A stretch of 64,000 nucleotides of DNA from Capitulum mitella (taxonomy: Eukaryota > Arthropoda > Thecostraca > Pollicipedomorpha > Pollicipedidae), in the NCBI GenBank assembly GCA_030062745.1, contig CP099841.1:3782001-3846000 (forward strand), written 5' to 3'. Position 1 is the stretch's first letter. Each line of letters begins with the position of its first letter. The position numbers were made by a program, and so were the translations under genes. Shown here in pieces: positions 45,816-57,599 of this stretch. Below the pieces are notes generated by a model. That model did no database searches. It saw nothing but the letters and a program-made list of their open reading frames with translations, and had not been told where the DNA came from.

Positions 45816-46767
45816 GCACCAACGCACGGGTAACTGTCCGCAGATGCCGATACACGTCTAATTTCTCTGACTTGTTCAATATTTATGCCGAAACGCTGAG
45901 TCAGACACGGCGATTTTCACGCCGGTTGTCGGTGGGCGCAGCAGCTTTACGCAGTTCGAAATTAACGGGAACTAATTTTAGCGTTCCTTTATTTTCACGA
46001 CAAAAGCCTATCCATGTAAATTTTGTTGATCTTAGTGGTTCTTGTGATGGTTTCTGATGCTGAAATTTGGGAAAAATACATCAGTTTCCAGTCTACACAA
46101 TTGGCGAAGTAAAAGTGGAGCTTTCTTCGCCAGAGCCTGTTTATTTTCAAAATATGCAATTTTTTGACACTTTTTGAGGTTCTCGATATTACTTGCGTCT
46201 GTGCGAGCCAGTTCTGCCATTTTCTACCCATTGTGTGTAATTCATCGCTGATTTTGACGGTGGTACATTTGGGCTCGCAAGATTTATTCGTGACCTGGCC
46301 TCAGTCAATGGCTGGAAGTCATTGATACTTTGCCCATTGACGGTAACTAGATACTTGCATCACTCCACACTAGAAATGTTATGAAAAATTCCGCCCATTT
46401 CCGAAAAAAAACGACGACATGTCTTAAAAATGGCTTCACCTTAGGTCAATGAACCAGAAAATTCCGAAAAATCTGAGATGGCAGATTTGTTGAATCTAGC
46501 AACCTCTCTAATCCCTGAAAGTATTATTGTGATATCTTATTTTCCGAAAAAATTGCAGGACGCTTAACTTTTTTTGACATAGGTCTGTTTGCCCTGACCT
46601 AGGTCAGACACGCGACTTGAACTGAGGTCGAAACTTTGACACAAGGTGTTAAAATAATGATACGAATGGTACACGAAGTTTCGTGACGCTGATTTGCTCT
46701 TTCTCTCGCGATCCTAGAAAAACCCCAGGGGGGCGGTCAACCGCTCCCCCCAGTCGGGACGGGTTAA
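45816..46767 (+). mobile_element. Repeat X copy 6, left end missing
   Basis: Homology to X5 starts inside the element (GCACCAACGCAC) and runs to TTAA at 46764-46767. The missing left quarter suggests that the duplication breakpoint of this B unit lies within X. Confidence 0.65.
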
Positions 46768-48560
46768 TAGGGTCCGCAAACATTGCTTACTTTTTAGTGG
46801 TTATGACTGATTTCACGAATATTTTAGGAGACAGAAATCACCAAACAACTGTGGAGGAGTTCGCGCGCCCCTGCTTGTGTTAACATTGTCTTTTGCGCCG
46901 CTATCAAGCGCCATTTAATTTCTAAACTACTGCCTTTCTTTTTATTCTTTTACATATTGGTTATTGCTAGACAGCTAATACAGTAATAGCCCCGTCACAT
47001 CAACTCTCTGTTCAGCTTTCCCCGTATTCAAGAAAACAAGCAGACGGGAATGCGATCCTGTCAAAAGTGATCAAAGTTCACTGGTCGAAGTTCATATGCA
47101 TTTAAGGCGAGAAGTTGGTCGATTGGATTTGCGCACTGAGTAAGTGTACACTGAACTTGTAGTTGCTCGCATGTTATAGATAGGAAACCTGCAACAGGAG
47201 AGTAATTTTACTCTCAAGTGGGGGGGGTAAATACGTGGGCGGATCTCCTATTCCAAAACAGAGGGTTTCGGAACCCTACGCACTGGAGTAAACGGTACGG
47301 GTTACCTGCCTGCCTGCTTGATGAAAGTTCTTGGTTTGGGGTAAACCCTAGAAAAAGAATATGTCAAAACGATTAACTTTCAGAGAAGGGTTAAGATACA
47401 CTCAGATTGAGAGTAGATTTTATTCCTACTTCGGGAGTGAAAAACGGTTCTTGATTCTCTCTCTCCATTTAGAAAATTAACTCTGAGCGGAAGTAAAATT
47501 GTTTCCAGTGTGTGCAAAGGTGAATGATATATTCGAGTTGTCATATCTATAAAGACCTGTTTTTCTGACATCGCGGGCACATGGCCTTGTTCCATCCTAC
47601 TTATCATACCACATAAGTAAAATGCGCCGCAGTCCGTCATCACCGATAAAGAAACACTTTAGGAAAATAAACAACTGCAATGTTGCCGCAATGAACACAT
47701 GCATAGGTACGACACCATACCAGTGGTGCGACCTGAGAAACACGGCAAACAGCCTTGCGAAATTTTGTCATGGTGGTGGTGCAACGGCAAAGAAATGAAG
47801 AGTAAATGTCAGAGCGCAAAACATGATGAACGGTTTTTGAACGGTTGCAAATGGACTTTACAAATGACCAGAAAACAAATGGCCAGATTTATCGGATTCC
47901 TCTGACTTTACCCTCGCAAGTAAGAGCTAAATTTTCAAGTGCACTTAACCCAGCTGTTGTTTGTGTATTGTACGTTACCTTAAAAGCTCCTCACATTACT
48001 GCCATTATGCCTGGATATATGTGCGTAATGTGTCCTGTTCATTTCTGTTTTCTTTTTACGTACCTTGTGGGATAATAATTAATTCTCGTCACGCTGTATC
48101 GTTATCAACAAACGGCAATAAATCAACAGAAAAATAGTGGATCCATAAGTACTTAAAAAGCGAACAAACATATCAAAACAAACCAGAAATGCAAAGACGA
48201 CAAACCGACAGTTTTTCCCTTTGTTTTTCTGTTAATTTTTGTAATTAGAAGGATTTTTTCCTGTGCATCTTTCATATATAAACCCTGCTGATCTGCTGGT
48301 AAAACAGGGCGAAGTTCTTTCTGCACTGCGAAATATATACGAAGATAATGCAGCAATTCTTTCCTGGCAAAATGTTAATATCCATCTTATTCATACTGCC
48401 GAAATATACGCTCCATAGGGCTCATGAAATTATTCCATCACATATTCCCTATAACTAACATTTCTTCTTTGCATTTTCTTCATGGTTTTCCAACATATGT
48501 TTAAAACCTGAAGCACAGTCCATTCAGTGTTCCGCTCAGTTCAGGCACCTGTCCGATGCC
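46768..48560. other. B-type upstream spacer of G6, no gene recognised
   Basis: Homologous to the G5 spacer but without the Z insertion. Short open frames only. Confidence 0.5.
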
Positions 48561-48747
48561 CTGGGAGAGGTTTTCTTCCGTTAACGCCCCGTCCGTGACT
48601 GGGCGGGGCCAGGCTGTCTAACCAAGACACCCTCACTGGTCCGCCGGACTGCAGCCTCGCGCAAGGACGGTGCCATGGACGGCCGGTATATAAGGCCCCA
48701 CCGCCGTCCCGTCGACATCCAGTCGGAGATCTCTGTCTGATCACAAC
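48561..48747 (+). promoter_or_regulatory. Promoter region and leader of G6
   Basis: TATATAAG at 48687-48694, CATCCAGT with A at 48721 (34 nt), same upstream block as G5 and G7. Start-codon element at 48738-48751. Confidence 0.8.
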
Positions 48748-50226
48748 ATGAAGGCCTTTGTGAGTAGACAGAACAATCAGCGGTATTTGCTGTACGTTTT
48801 AGTGTTCTATTAGTCTAAATGCAAGAAACACATAGCAGTAGGCTTTTCCGATATTGGTACTAAATATTAGATTTCCATTATTAAAGACTCATAACTTTGT
48901 TTTGCACAACGTTCCTTTGCTTCACTCGATTGCCTGAATCCTTTTAAAGAAAGCTATGGTGGTAGATGAAAAATTTTATATTATCAATATTTGATAAGAC
49001 CAAGAATCCACATTCTCATCCATCTTCAGGTGGTGATTGCTGCACTAGCTGTGACGGCGTCTGCCGCCCCCGGCAACTATGCCGCTCTCAGGAGTGCAGC
49101 TCTCCCCATTGGCCTGGGCGCCATCGCTGCCCCGGCGGAGCTCAAGACCATCAAGGTCGATGAGGTGAAGGCTGCTCCCGTCACCCTGAACCACGCTGCC
49201 CTCACCTACTCTGCTGGAGCCATCGCCGCCCCCCTGGGCTACGCCGCCCCCGCTGCCGTGGCTGTGAAGGCTGCCGCCCCTGTGGAGTTCAAGTCCATCG
49301 GGGCCGAAGAATACAACTCTGCTCCCGTCACGGCCAACCACGCCGCCGTCGCCTATTCTGCCGGAGCCTACGCCGCTCCCGTCGCCTATTCTGCCGGAGC
49401 CTACGCCGCTCCCGTGGCCTACTCTGCCGGCGCTTACGCCGCTCCCGTGGCCTACTCTGCCGGCGCCTACGCCGCCCCCCTGAGCTACGCCGCCCCCGCT
49501 GCCGTGGCTGTGAAGGCTGCCGCCCCTGTCGAGCTCAAGACCATCAAGGTCGATGAGGTCAAGGCTGCCCCCGTGGCCTATGCCGCTCCCGTGTCGTACG
49601 CCGCCCCTGCTGCCGTTGCTGTGAAGGCCGCCCCTGCCGTGGCCTACGCTGCCCCGGCCGTCACCTACGCTGCCGCCGCCCCTGCCGTCGTCCGTCAGGA
49701 GGTGGAGATCCCCATCACCAAGACGGTCCACTACGCCGACCAGCCCGTCGTCACCGGACACACCACCACCATCCACAAGCCGGCCATCGCTGCCCCGGCC
49801 ATCGCCGCCCCCAGGACCCTCATCGGCAAGACCATCACCAACCCGGCTACCGTCAGCGTGCAGAAGTACGCCGCCGAGGTGAAGACCGTCAACCACGTGC
49901 CCCAGCCTTACGACGTGCCCTACGACGTGCCTGAGCCGTACGCCGTGCCCACCCCCGTCCACACTGCCCCCGTGGAGGTGAGGAAGCGCGTGTATGCCCC
50001 GGCCGCCTACGCCGCCCCGGTGCACGCTGCCCCTGCTGTGGCCGTGGCTGCCCCCGCTGCCGTCGCTGTGAAGGCTGCCCCTGCTGTGGCCGTGGTTGCT
50101 CCCGCTGCCGTCGCTGTGAAGGCTGCCCCTGCTGTGGCCGTGGCTGCCCCCGCTGCCGTCGCTGTGAAGGCTGCACCTGCTGTGGAGCTCAAGTCGGCTT
50201 ACCTGGCCCCCGCCCACGCCTGGTAA
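48748..50226 (+). CDS. G6: AAP(A/V)-repeat cuticle-protein-like, secreted, 402 aa
   Basis: Exons 48748-48759 and 49030-50226, with a 270-nt phase-0 intron. Signal peptide MKAFVVIAALAVTASA. It has four SAGAYAAP units, the conserved core and three C-terminal 16-residue units (the middle one AVAVVAPAAVAVKAAP), ending ELKSAYLAPAHAW. It differs from G5 mainly by two fewer C-terminal units; the VVAP variant shared with G5 shows that units can be aligned one to one. The gene is open with intact promoter and 3' end, so it is probably expressed alongside G5 and G7. Confidence 0.85.
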
Positions 50227-50405
50227 ATTCGTTTCATCACCAGTCTCCAGCATCCGCAAATTATCCGACTGGTGGACAAATGTGACGTGTTCCAGCTCAC
50301 GCGGCGAGCAACGAGTGCTATCGGTGTGACTGGGATATTGTCAGGTCAGTGTGTGGTGCCCAGCCATGTTGTGATCATCTTCCTCAATATATTTTCATCT
50401 TCATT
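50227..50405 (+). promoter_or_regulatory. G6 3' UTR with conserved element and poly(A) signal
   Basis: CATGTTGTGATCA at 50365-50377, exact reverse complement of the start-codon region, then AATATA at 50386-50391. Confidence 0.65.
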
Positions 50406-50613
50406 AGTGCTGCTTTGCAATTTATCAAAGATTATGGGCAAACAAAAAAAAACAGGGTAATAATGTAGGCACATGTATGAGGTGCTATACAATTTGTCAT
50501 TTTCAAAAATATTTCAAATGTGTCGTTATATGTATATACGTCTTTCTCATATCAAGCTCATGTCAAATTTACATGTCAAAGTCATAAGAAAATACGTCTT
50601 TTCTATACGTCTC
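50406..50613. other. Spacer between G6 and X7
   Basis: Matches the 3' flank of G4. It runs directly into truncated repeat X7. Confidence 0.5.
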
Positions 50614-51486
50614 TACGCTGAAACGCTGAGTCAGACACGGCGATTTTCACGCCGGTTGTCGGCGGGCGCAGCAGCTTTACGCAGTTGGAAATTAATGAAA
50701 ACTAATTTTAGCTCTCCTTTATTTTCACGACGAAAGCCTATCCATGTAAATTTTGTTGATCTTAGTGGTTCTTGTGATGGTTTCTGATGCTGAAATTTGG
50801 GAAAAATACATTAGTTAGCAATCTACACAATTGGCGGAGCTTTATTCGCCAGAGCCTGTTTATTTCCAAAATATGCATTTTTTGAAACTTTTTAAGGTTC
50901 TCGATGTTACTTGCGTCTGTGCAAGCCAGTTCTGCCATTTTCTACCCATTCTGAGTAATTCATCGCTGATTTTGACGGTGGTACATTTGGGCTCGCAACA
51001 TTTATGCGTGACCTGACCTCAGGTTAATGGGTGGAAGTCCGTGATACTTTTCCTATTGACGGTATCTAGATCCCTGCATCACTCCACACTACACATGTTA
51101 TGAAAAATTCTGCCAATTTCCGAAAAAAACAACATGTCTTAAAAATGGCTTCACCTTAGGTCAATGAACCAGAGAATTCCGAAAAAAGTCTGAGATAACA
51201 GATTTGTTGCATTTAGCAACTTCTCTAATCCCTGAAAGTATTATTGTGATATCTTATTTTCCGAAAAAGTTAGAGGGAGCTAAACTTTTTTTGACATAGG
51301 TCTGTTTGCCCTGACGTAGGTCAGACACGCCACTTGACCTGAGGTGGAAACTTTGACACAAGGTGTTAAAACAATGATACGAATGGTACACGAAGTTTCG
51401 TGACGCCGAGTTTGCTCTTTCTCTCGCGATCCTAGAAAAACCTCAGGGGGGCGGTCAACCGCTCACCCCCAGTCGGGGCGGGTTAA
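50614..51486 (+). mobile_element. Repeat X copy 7, left end missing
   Basis: Homology to X begins at ACGCTGAAACGCTGAGTCAG and ends at TTAA 51483-51486. The AGGTCAATGAACC version of the IR1 site is present near 51157. Confidence 0.65.
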
Positions 51487-53570
51487 TAGGGTCCGCAAAC
51501 ATTGCTTACTTTTTAGAGGTTAAGACTGATTTCACGAATATTTTAGGAGATAGAAATGACCAAACAACTGTGGAGGAGTTCGCGCGCCCTTGCTTGTGTT
51601 AACTTTGTCTTCTGCGCCACTATCAAGCGACATTTAATTTCTAAACTACTACCAGCCCCATGTTGCAACTGCTAAATTCAAACGCATCACATCGCATTTC
51701 TAAGTACGTTTGACTACACTTGCTAGACATTCGGAAGTTGCAAAGAGTAGAAACACGCACACACACATTAATTTTTCCCCGTCTGTGTATTCATTCTTAT
51801 TTTTCGTAGTCGATTACGTGAAAGACCATAACGCGGAACCAGATCATTGCTGGCATACTGGTTGCATATGCATATGCATATTCATACAATGTATTTGGAT
51901 ACAAAAGAACCGCCTGAAATGTACATATTGGCTATTGCTAGGCAGCTAATGCAGTAATAGCCCCGTCACATCAACTCTCTGTTCAACTTTCCCTGTATTC
52001 AAGAAAACAAGCAGACGGGAATGCGATCCTGTCACAAATGGTCAAAGCTCATTGGTCGAAGTTCATGTGCATTTAAGGCGAGAAGTTGGTCGATTGGACT
52101 TACCCACGGAGCAAGTGTACACTGAACTCATAGTTGCTCGCATCATATGGATAGGAAACCTGCAACAGGAGAGCAATTTTACTCCCAAGTGGGGGGTAAA
52201 TACGTGGGCGGATCTCCTATTCCAAAATCGAGGTTTTTCGGAACCCTACGCACTGGAGTAAACGGTACGGGTTACCTGCCTGCCTGATGAAAGTTCTTGG
52301 TTTGGGGTAACCCCTGGAGCAAAATTGTGTCAAAAGGATTAACTTTGAGAGAAGGTTTAAGATACCCTCAGAATGAGAGTAGATTTTATTCCTACTTCGG
52401 GAGTGAAAAACGGTTCTTGATTCTCTCTCTCCATTTAGAAAATTAACTCTGAGCGGAAGTAAAATTGTTTTCAGTGTATGCAAAGGTGAATGATATATTC
52501 GAGTTGTCACATCCCTAAAGACCTGTTCTTCTGACACCACGGACACGTGGCCTTGTTTCATCCTACTTATCATACCACATAAGTAAAATGCGCTGCAGTC
52601 CGTCAGCACCGATAAAGAAACATTTCAGGAAAATAAACAACTGCAATGTTGTCGCAATGAACACATACATAGGTACGACACCATACCAGTGGTGCTACCT
52701 CAGCAACACGGCAAACAGCCTTGCGAAGTTTTGTCATGATGGTGGTGCAACAGCAAGGAAATGAAGAGTAAATGCAAGAGCGCAAAACATGATCAACGGT
52801 TTTTTGAACGCTTGCAAATGGACTCTTTACAAATGACCAGAAAACAAATGGCCAGATTTATTGGATTCCTCTGAATTTACCCTCGCAAGTAAGAGCTAAA
52901 TTTTCAAGTAAACTTGACCCAGCTGTTGTTTCTGTATTGTGCGTTACCTTAGAAGCTTCTGATATTACTGTCATTATGCCCTTCCGTTGCATCACACATG
53001 TGCGTAATGTGTTCTATTCATTCTGTTTTTGTTTTCTGTTTTTGTTTTCTGTTTTCATTCTGTTTTTTTACGTGCCTTGTGCGATAATAATTAATTGTCG
53101 TCACACTGTATCGTTATCAACAAACGGCAATAAATCAACAGAAAAATAATGGATCCATGAGTACTTAAAAAGCGAACAAACATATCAAAACAAGCCAGAA
53201 ATACAAAGACGACAGACCAACAGCTTTTTCCTTTGCCTTTCTCTCAATTTTTTTTAATTAGGATTTTTTCCTGCGCATCATTCATGCATAAACCCTCGTG
53301 ATCTGCTGGTAAAACATGGCGAAATTCTTTCTGCACTGAGAAATATATACAAGGAAAATGCAGCAATTCTGTCTTGGCAGAATGTTAATATCCATCTTTT
53401 TCACACTGCAGAAATATACGCTCCATAGGGCTCATGAAATTATTCCATCACATATTCCCTATAACTAACATTTCTTCATCGCGTTTTCCTCATGGTTTTC
53501 CAGCATATGTTTGAACACCAAAACACAGTCCATTCAATGTTCCGCTCAGTTCAGGCACCTGTCCGATGCC
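51487..53570. other. B-type upstream spacer of G7, no gene recognised
   Basis: Homologous to the other B spacers. It contains a GTTTTCTGTTTTT short repeat near 53021-53065 and CATATGCATATGCATATTCAT near 51865. No gene. Confidence 0.5.
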
Positions 53571-53757
53571 CTGGGAGAGGTTTTCTTCCGTTAACGCCCC
53601 GTCCGTGACTGGGCGGGGCCAGGCTGTCTAACCAAGACACCCTCACTGGTCCGCCGGACTGCAGCCTCGCGCAAGGACGGTGCCATGGACGGCCGGTATA
53701 TAAGGCCCCACCGCCGTCCCGTCCACATCCAGTCGGAGATCTCTGTCTGATCACAAC
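53571..53757 (+). promoter_or_regulatory. Promoter region and leader of G7
   Basis: TATATAAG at 53697-53704, CATCCAGT with A at 53731 (34 nt), conserved upstream block. Start-codon element at 53748-53761. Confidence 0.8.
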
Positions 53758-55251
53758 ATGAAGGCCTTTGTGAGTAGACAGAACAATCAGCGGTATTTGC
53801 TGTACGTTTTAGTGTTCTATTAGTCTAAATGCAAGAAACACATAGCAGTAGGCTTTTCCGATATTGGTACTAAATATTAGATTTCCATTATTAAAGACTC
53901 ATAACTTTGTTTTGCACAACGTTCTTTTGCTTCACTCGATTGCCTGAATCCTTTTAAAGAAAGCTATGGTGGTAGATGAAAATTTTTATATTATTAATAT
54001 TTGATAAGACCAAGAATCCACATTCCCATCCATCTTCAGGTGGTGATTGCTGCACTAGCTGTGTCGGCCTTTGCCGCCCCCGGCAACTATGCCGCTCTCA
54101 GGAGTGCAGCTCTCCCCATTGGCCTGGGCGCCATCGCTGCCCCGGCGGAGCTCAAGACCATCAAGGTGGACGAGGTGAAGGCTGCTCCCGTCGCCCTGAA
54201 CCACGCTGCCCTCACCTACTCTGCTGGAGCCATCGCCGCCCCCCTGGGCTACGCTGCCCCCGCTGCCGTGGCTGTGAAGGCTGCCGCCCCTGTGGAGTTC
54301 AAGTCCATCGGGGCCGAAGAATACAACTCTGCTCCCGTCACGGCCAACCACGCCGCCGTCGCCTATTCTGCCGGAGCCTACGCCGCTCCCGTCGCCTACT
54401 CTGCCGGCGCCTACGCCGCCCCCGTGAGCTACGCCGCCCCCGCTGCCGTGGCTGTGAAGGCTGCCCCTGCCGTCGCCTATTCTGCCGGTGCCTACGCCGC
54501 TCCCGTGAGCTACGCCGCCCCCGCTGCCGTGGCTGTGAAGGCTGCCGCCCCTGTGGAGCTCAAGACCATCAAGGTCGATGAGGTCAAGGCTGCCCCCGTG
54601 GCCTACGCCGCTCCCGTGTCGTACGCCGCCCCTGCTGCCGTTGCTGTGAAGGCCGCCCCTGCCGTGGCCTACGCTGCCCCGGCCGTCACCTACGCTGCCG
54701 CCGCCCCTGCCGTCGTCCGTCAGGAGGTGGAGATCCCCATCACCAAGACGGTCCACTACGCCGACCAGCCCGTCGTCACCGGACACACCACCACCATACA
54801 CAAGCCGGCCATCGCTGCCCCGGCCATCGCCGCCCCCAGGACCCTCATCGGCAAGACCATCACCAACCCGGCTACCGTCAGCGTGCAGAAGTACGCCGCC
54901 GAGGTGAAGACCGTCAACCACGTGCCCCAGCCGTACGACGTGCCCTACGACGTGCCTGAGCCGTACGCCGTGCCCACTCCCGTCCACACTGCCCCCGTGG
55001 AGGTGAGGAAGCGCGTGTACGCCCCGGCCGCCTACGCCGCCCCGGTGCACGCTGCCCCTGCTGTGGCCGTGGCTGCCCCTGCTGCCGTCGCTGTGAAGGC
55101 TGCCCCTGCTGTGGCCGTGGCTGCCCCCGCTGCCGTCGCTGTGAAGGCTGCCCCTGCTGTGGCCGTGGCTGCCCCCGCTGCCGTTGCTGTGAAGGCTGCC
55201 CCTGCTGTGGAGCTCAAGTCGGCGTACCTGGCCCCCGCCCACGCCTGGTAA
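53758..55251 (+). CDS. G7: AAP(A/V)-repeat cuticle-protein-like, secreted, 407 aa
   Basis: Exons 53758-53769 and 54040-55251, with a 270-nt phase-0 intron. The first exon is B-type (MKAF) but the signal peptide continues VVIAALAVSAFA, which is the A-type sequence of G1-G3 rather than AVTASA of G4-G6. The next residues (APGNYAALRSAALPIG) are B-type again. The repeat region has a distinctive duplication: a SYAAPAAVAVKAAPAVAYSAGAYAAP segment follows the first two SAGAYAAP units. Core conserved; three C-terminal 16-residue units; ends ELKSAYLAPAHAW. The patchwork suggests gene conversion. A secreted cuticle structural role is inferred. Confidence 0.85.
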
Positions 55252-55440
55252 ATTCGTTTCATCATCAGTCTCCAGCATTCGCAGATTATCCGATTGGTGG
55301 ACAAATGTAACGTGTTTCAGCTCACGCGTCGAGCAGTGAGTGGCAGTGAGTGTTATCGGTGTGATTGGGATATTGCCAGGTCAGTTCGTGGTGCCCAGCC
55401 ATGTTGTGATTATCTTCCTCAATATACTTCCATGTTCACC
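55252..55440 (+). promoter_or_regulatory. G7 3' UTR with conserved element and poly(A) signal
   Basis: CATGTTGTGATTA at 55400-55412; the single C-to-T change still allows G-U pairing with the start-codon region. AATATA at 55421-55426. Confidence 0.6.
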
Positions 55441-56494
55441 ATCGCTTCTTTGCAGTTCATAAAGGGCTGCAGATCAGCAGACAAAGAACAGTGACAGCGT
55501 AGATACACTCTTGAGGTGTTCCAAGTTCATCATCTCGAAGCGAATGTGAAATGCGTCGTTGTGGATATGTTACACGTTTTTATCTACTTCATTTAGTTTC
55601 TGGCACTGAATAAATCAAACGGTGCCACATAATGCAGTGAAAACAGCAAGTGAGGAACAGGCGTTTTCTTGCGTCGTAAGAAGACAGAGAATTGACAGAT
55701 AACGGACTTTGGCACCACAACAGATGATGTGGTACTCCGAGTGGAGGGAATGCATTGGAATGAAGCATAAATTGCTGCATTCGAATCGAGGTATGACACT
55801 CCGAAAATTACAACGTGTAGCAAATCACCTGTCATAGATATGCTTTGGCTGCCACTTCGCAAATGAAGCACTACGAAACGTCATTTTTGTGCTAGTTATT
55901 AGATTCCCTGTCCGAAAATAATATTCCCGAGTCCTTTTTGAGGAAGAACACGTCTTTATTTGTTTGTTTGTTTGTCAATTTCACATTACCTAACTGTAAA
56001 TCATTTTTACATATTTCAGTGGCAGTGTTTCATCAATGCATCCAAGGTTATCTTGATATGACGTCACAAGGAGAATAATGCTGTGACATTTTGTCCTTTC
56101 TTTAGTTTGCTTAGTCTTTATCGACATGCTGGTTGTGGAAGATAATCAAAAGTACCCAAAAGTCCAACGTGAAATGTGGTCATGGTAGATTAAATTTGCA
56201 TCATTGTGAATGTTGGAAGAAATGTTAAGTTATGCCATAAACCAGTGGTGGAAGCCATTTGAATATTTTCTGGTACAAGCTTAAACATTTCAGTGCATCT
56301 GGTGGAGCTCTGTTCTGTTTCTGAATTCTTATGCACCTTATAAGGCTTCTTAAAACAAATAAATCTTAGTGTTTCATGACCGAGGTCGACTTTCGTCGAC
56401 ATGTCTCTCATACAGACAAGTACTGACATGCGATGCATACCTTTTCATGTATTTCGAAGCTTAGAGAACTGCAGTCTCCGCTTCAACTTACGTC
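55441..56494. other. Intergenic DNA, no gene recognised
   Basis: The B-type 3' flank fades out after about 100 bases. The remainder has short open frames only. TTTGTTTGTTTGTTTG microsatellite near 55957. Confidence 0.45.
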
Positions 56495-56890
56495 CCGAAT
56501 GTGAAGGTGGGGGGATTTCAGAAGCCCCCTCCAGTTTTGTTGCTGGCCACCTCCAGGATTCCTGGAAAACTGAGCACCAAAAATTATTTGTTTTTCCTTT
56601 ATATTCTTTGTCCGTATTATGTCGAGTTTTCAAAACTTTATTTTGCCCAGAGTCGGAGCCAGGCTGCTTTTTTGGGAGGCATCGTAGAAGGTAAAAGAAA
56701 AATAGGGTTTGTTTGTATAAATTCACTGGGAAAACATACCCAAATATTTTGCTAACCTAAAGTAACTTCACAAGATCAGGTTAAGCACAGAAGTACAAAT
56801 CTGTTTTTTTATGTAATGTTCTTGACGCCATTTTTTTAAAGAAATCTCAAGAGTATATACATATATATATATTCATATATACATATATAT

Positions 56891-56939
<49 letters not shown>

Positions 56940-57078
56940 GTATATATACAAGTGGCTCAAGACAGTGTTTCTGCTTTTGTTTACGATTCAGATCGATATC
57001 ACGTCGGGTCAAGAAGCTATAACCTAAAATGTCTCCGGGCGTGCCCTATATCACGGTGGCAAAAAAACAGGACTTTTA
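56495..57078 (-). mobile_element. Repeat Z copy 3, diverged and interrupted
   Basis: 56500-56830 reads as the reverse of Z (GGGGGGATTTCAGAAGCCCCC terminal block, then GGAGCCAGGCTGCTTTTTTGGGAGGCAT). After the TA microsatellite, 56975-57078 resembles 58070-58165 of Z2. The element stops where homology to the cuticle gene begins at about 57079. Confidence 0.5.
56853..56948. repeat. TA microsatellite inside Z3
   Basis: Long TA tract with a few CATA/ATTC interruptions. Confidence 0.9.
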
Positions 57079-57384
57079 GAAGAAGTGAAGAGGAAACGCG
57101 TGTACGCCCCAGCCGCCTACGCCGCCCCGGTGCACGCTGCCCCTGCTGTGGCCGTGGCTGCCCCCGCTGCCGTCGCCGTGAAGTCTGCCCCTGTTGTGGC
57201 CGTGGCTGCACCTGCTGCCGTCGCTGTGAAGGCTGCCCCTGCCGTGGCCGTGGCTGCCCCCGCTGCCGTCGCTGTCAAGACTGCCCCTGCTGTGGCCGTG
57301 GCTGCCCCTGCTGCCGTCGCTGTCAAGGCTGCCCCTGCCGTGGAGCTCAAGTCGGCCTACCTGGCCCCCACTCACGCCTGGTAG
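57079..57384 (+). pseudogene. G8: 3' fragment of a cuticle-protein-like gene
   Basis: Homology begins abruptly at GAAGTG (EVKRKRVYAPAAYAAPVHAAP) and continues in frame through four 16-residue units to ELKSAYLAPTHAW and TAG. Everything upstream (promoter, exon 1, repeat region, first two thirds of the core) is absent and is replaced by Z3 sequence. An ATG occurs only at 57085, in the middle of the homologous region, so a normal secreted product is impossible. The fragment is more diverged than G5-G7 (KSAP, KTAP variants). A dead remnant is the simplest view; splicing from an unseen upstream exon cannot be excluded (AG at 57068 and 57079). Confidence 0.7.
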
Positions 57385-57515
57385 TTTGGCTTTGGACGCA
57401 TTATGGATTGCCTAGCGTTAAGCGTATGGCCCAGTCCTGGCCTTTGAGCTCATCCGCGGGTCGTAAGTGGCTCCTAATCATATTGTGATCAACGCTCTCA
57501 ATAAATCGTAGTTGG
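57385..57515 (+). promoter_or_regulatory. G8 3' UTR remnant with canonical poly(A) signal
   Basis: CATATTGTGATCA at 57479-57491 is the diverged conserved element, followed by canonical AATAAA at 57500-57505. The rest of the 3' UTR differs from the A and B types. Confidence 0.55.
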
Positions 57516-57599
57516 AAACAAAGTGTTAATTGAGTGCCATGGAAGGTCGCACAAAACAGAGAAATGTACCCAAAAAAAAAATCTGAAATGGGCCCTGCA

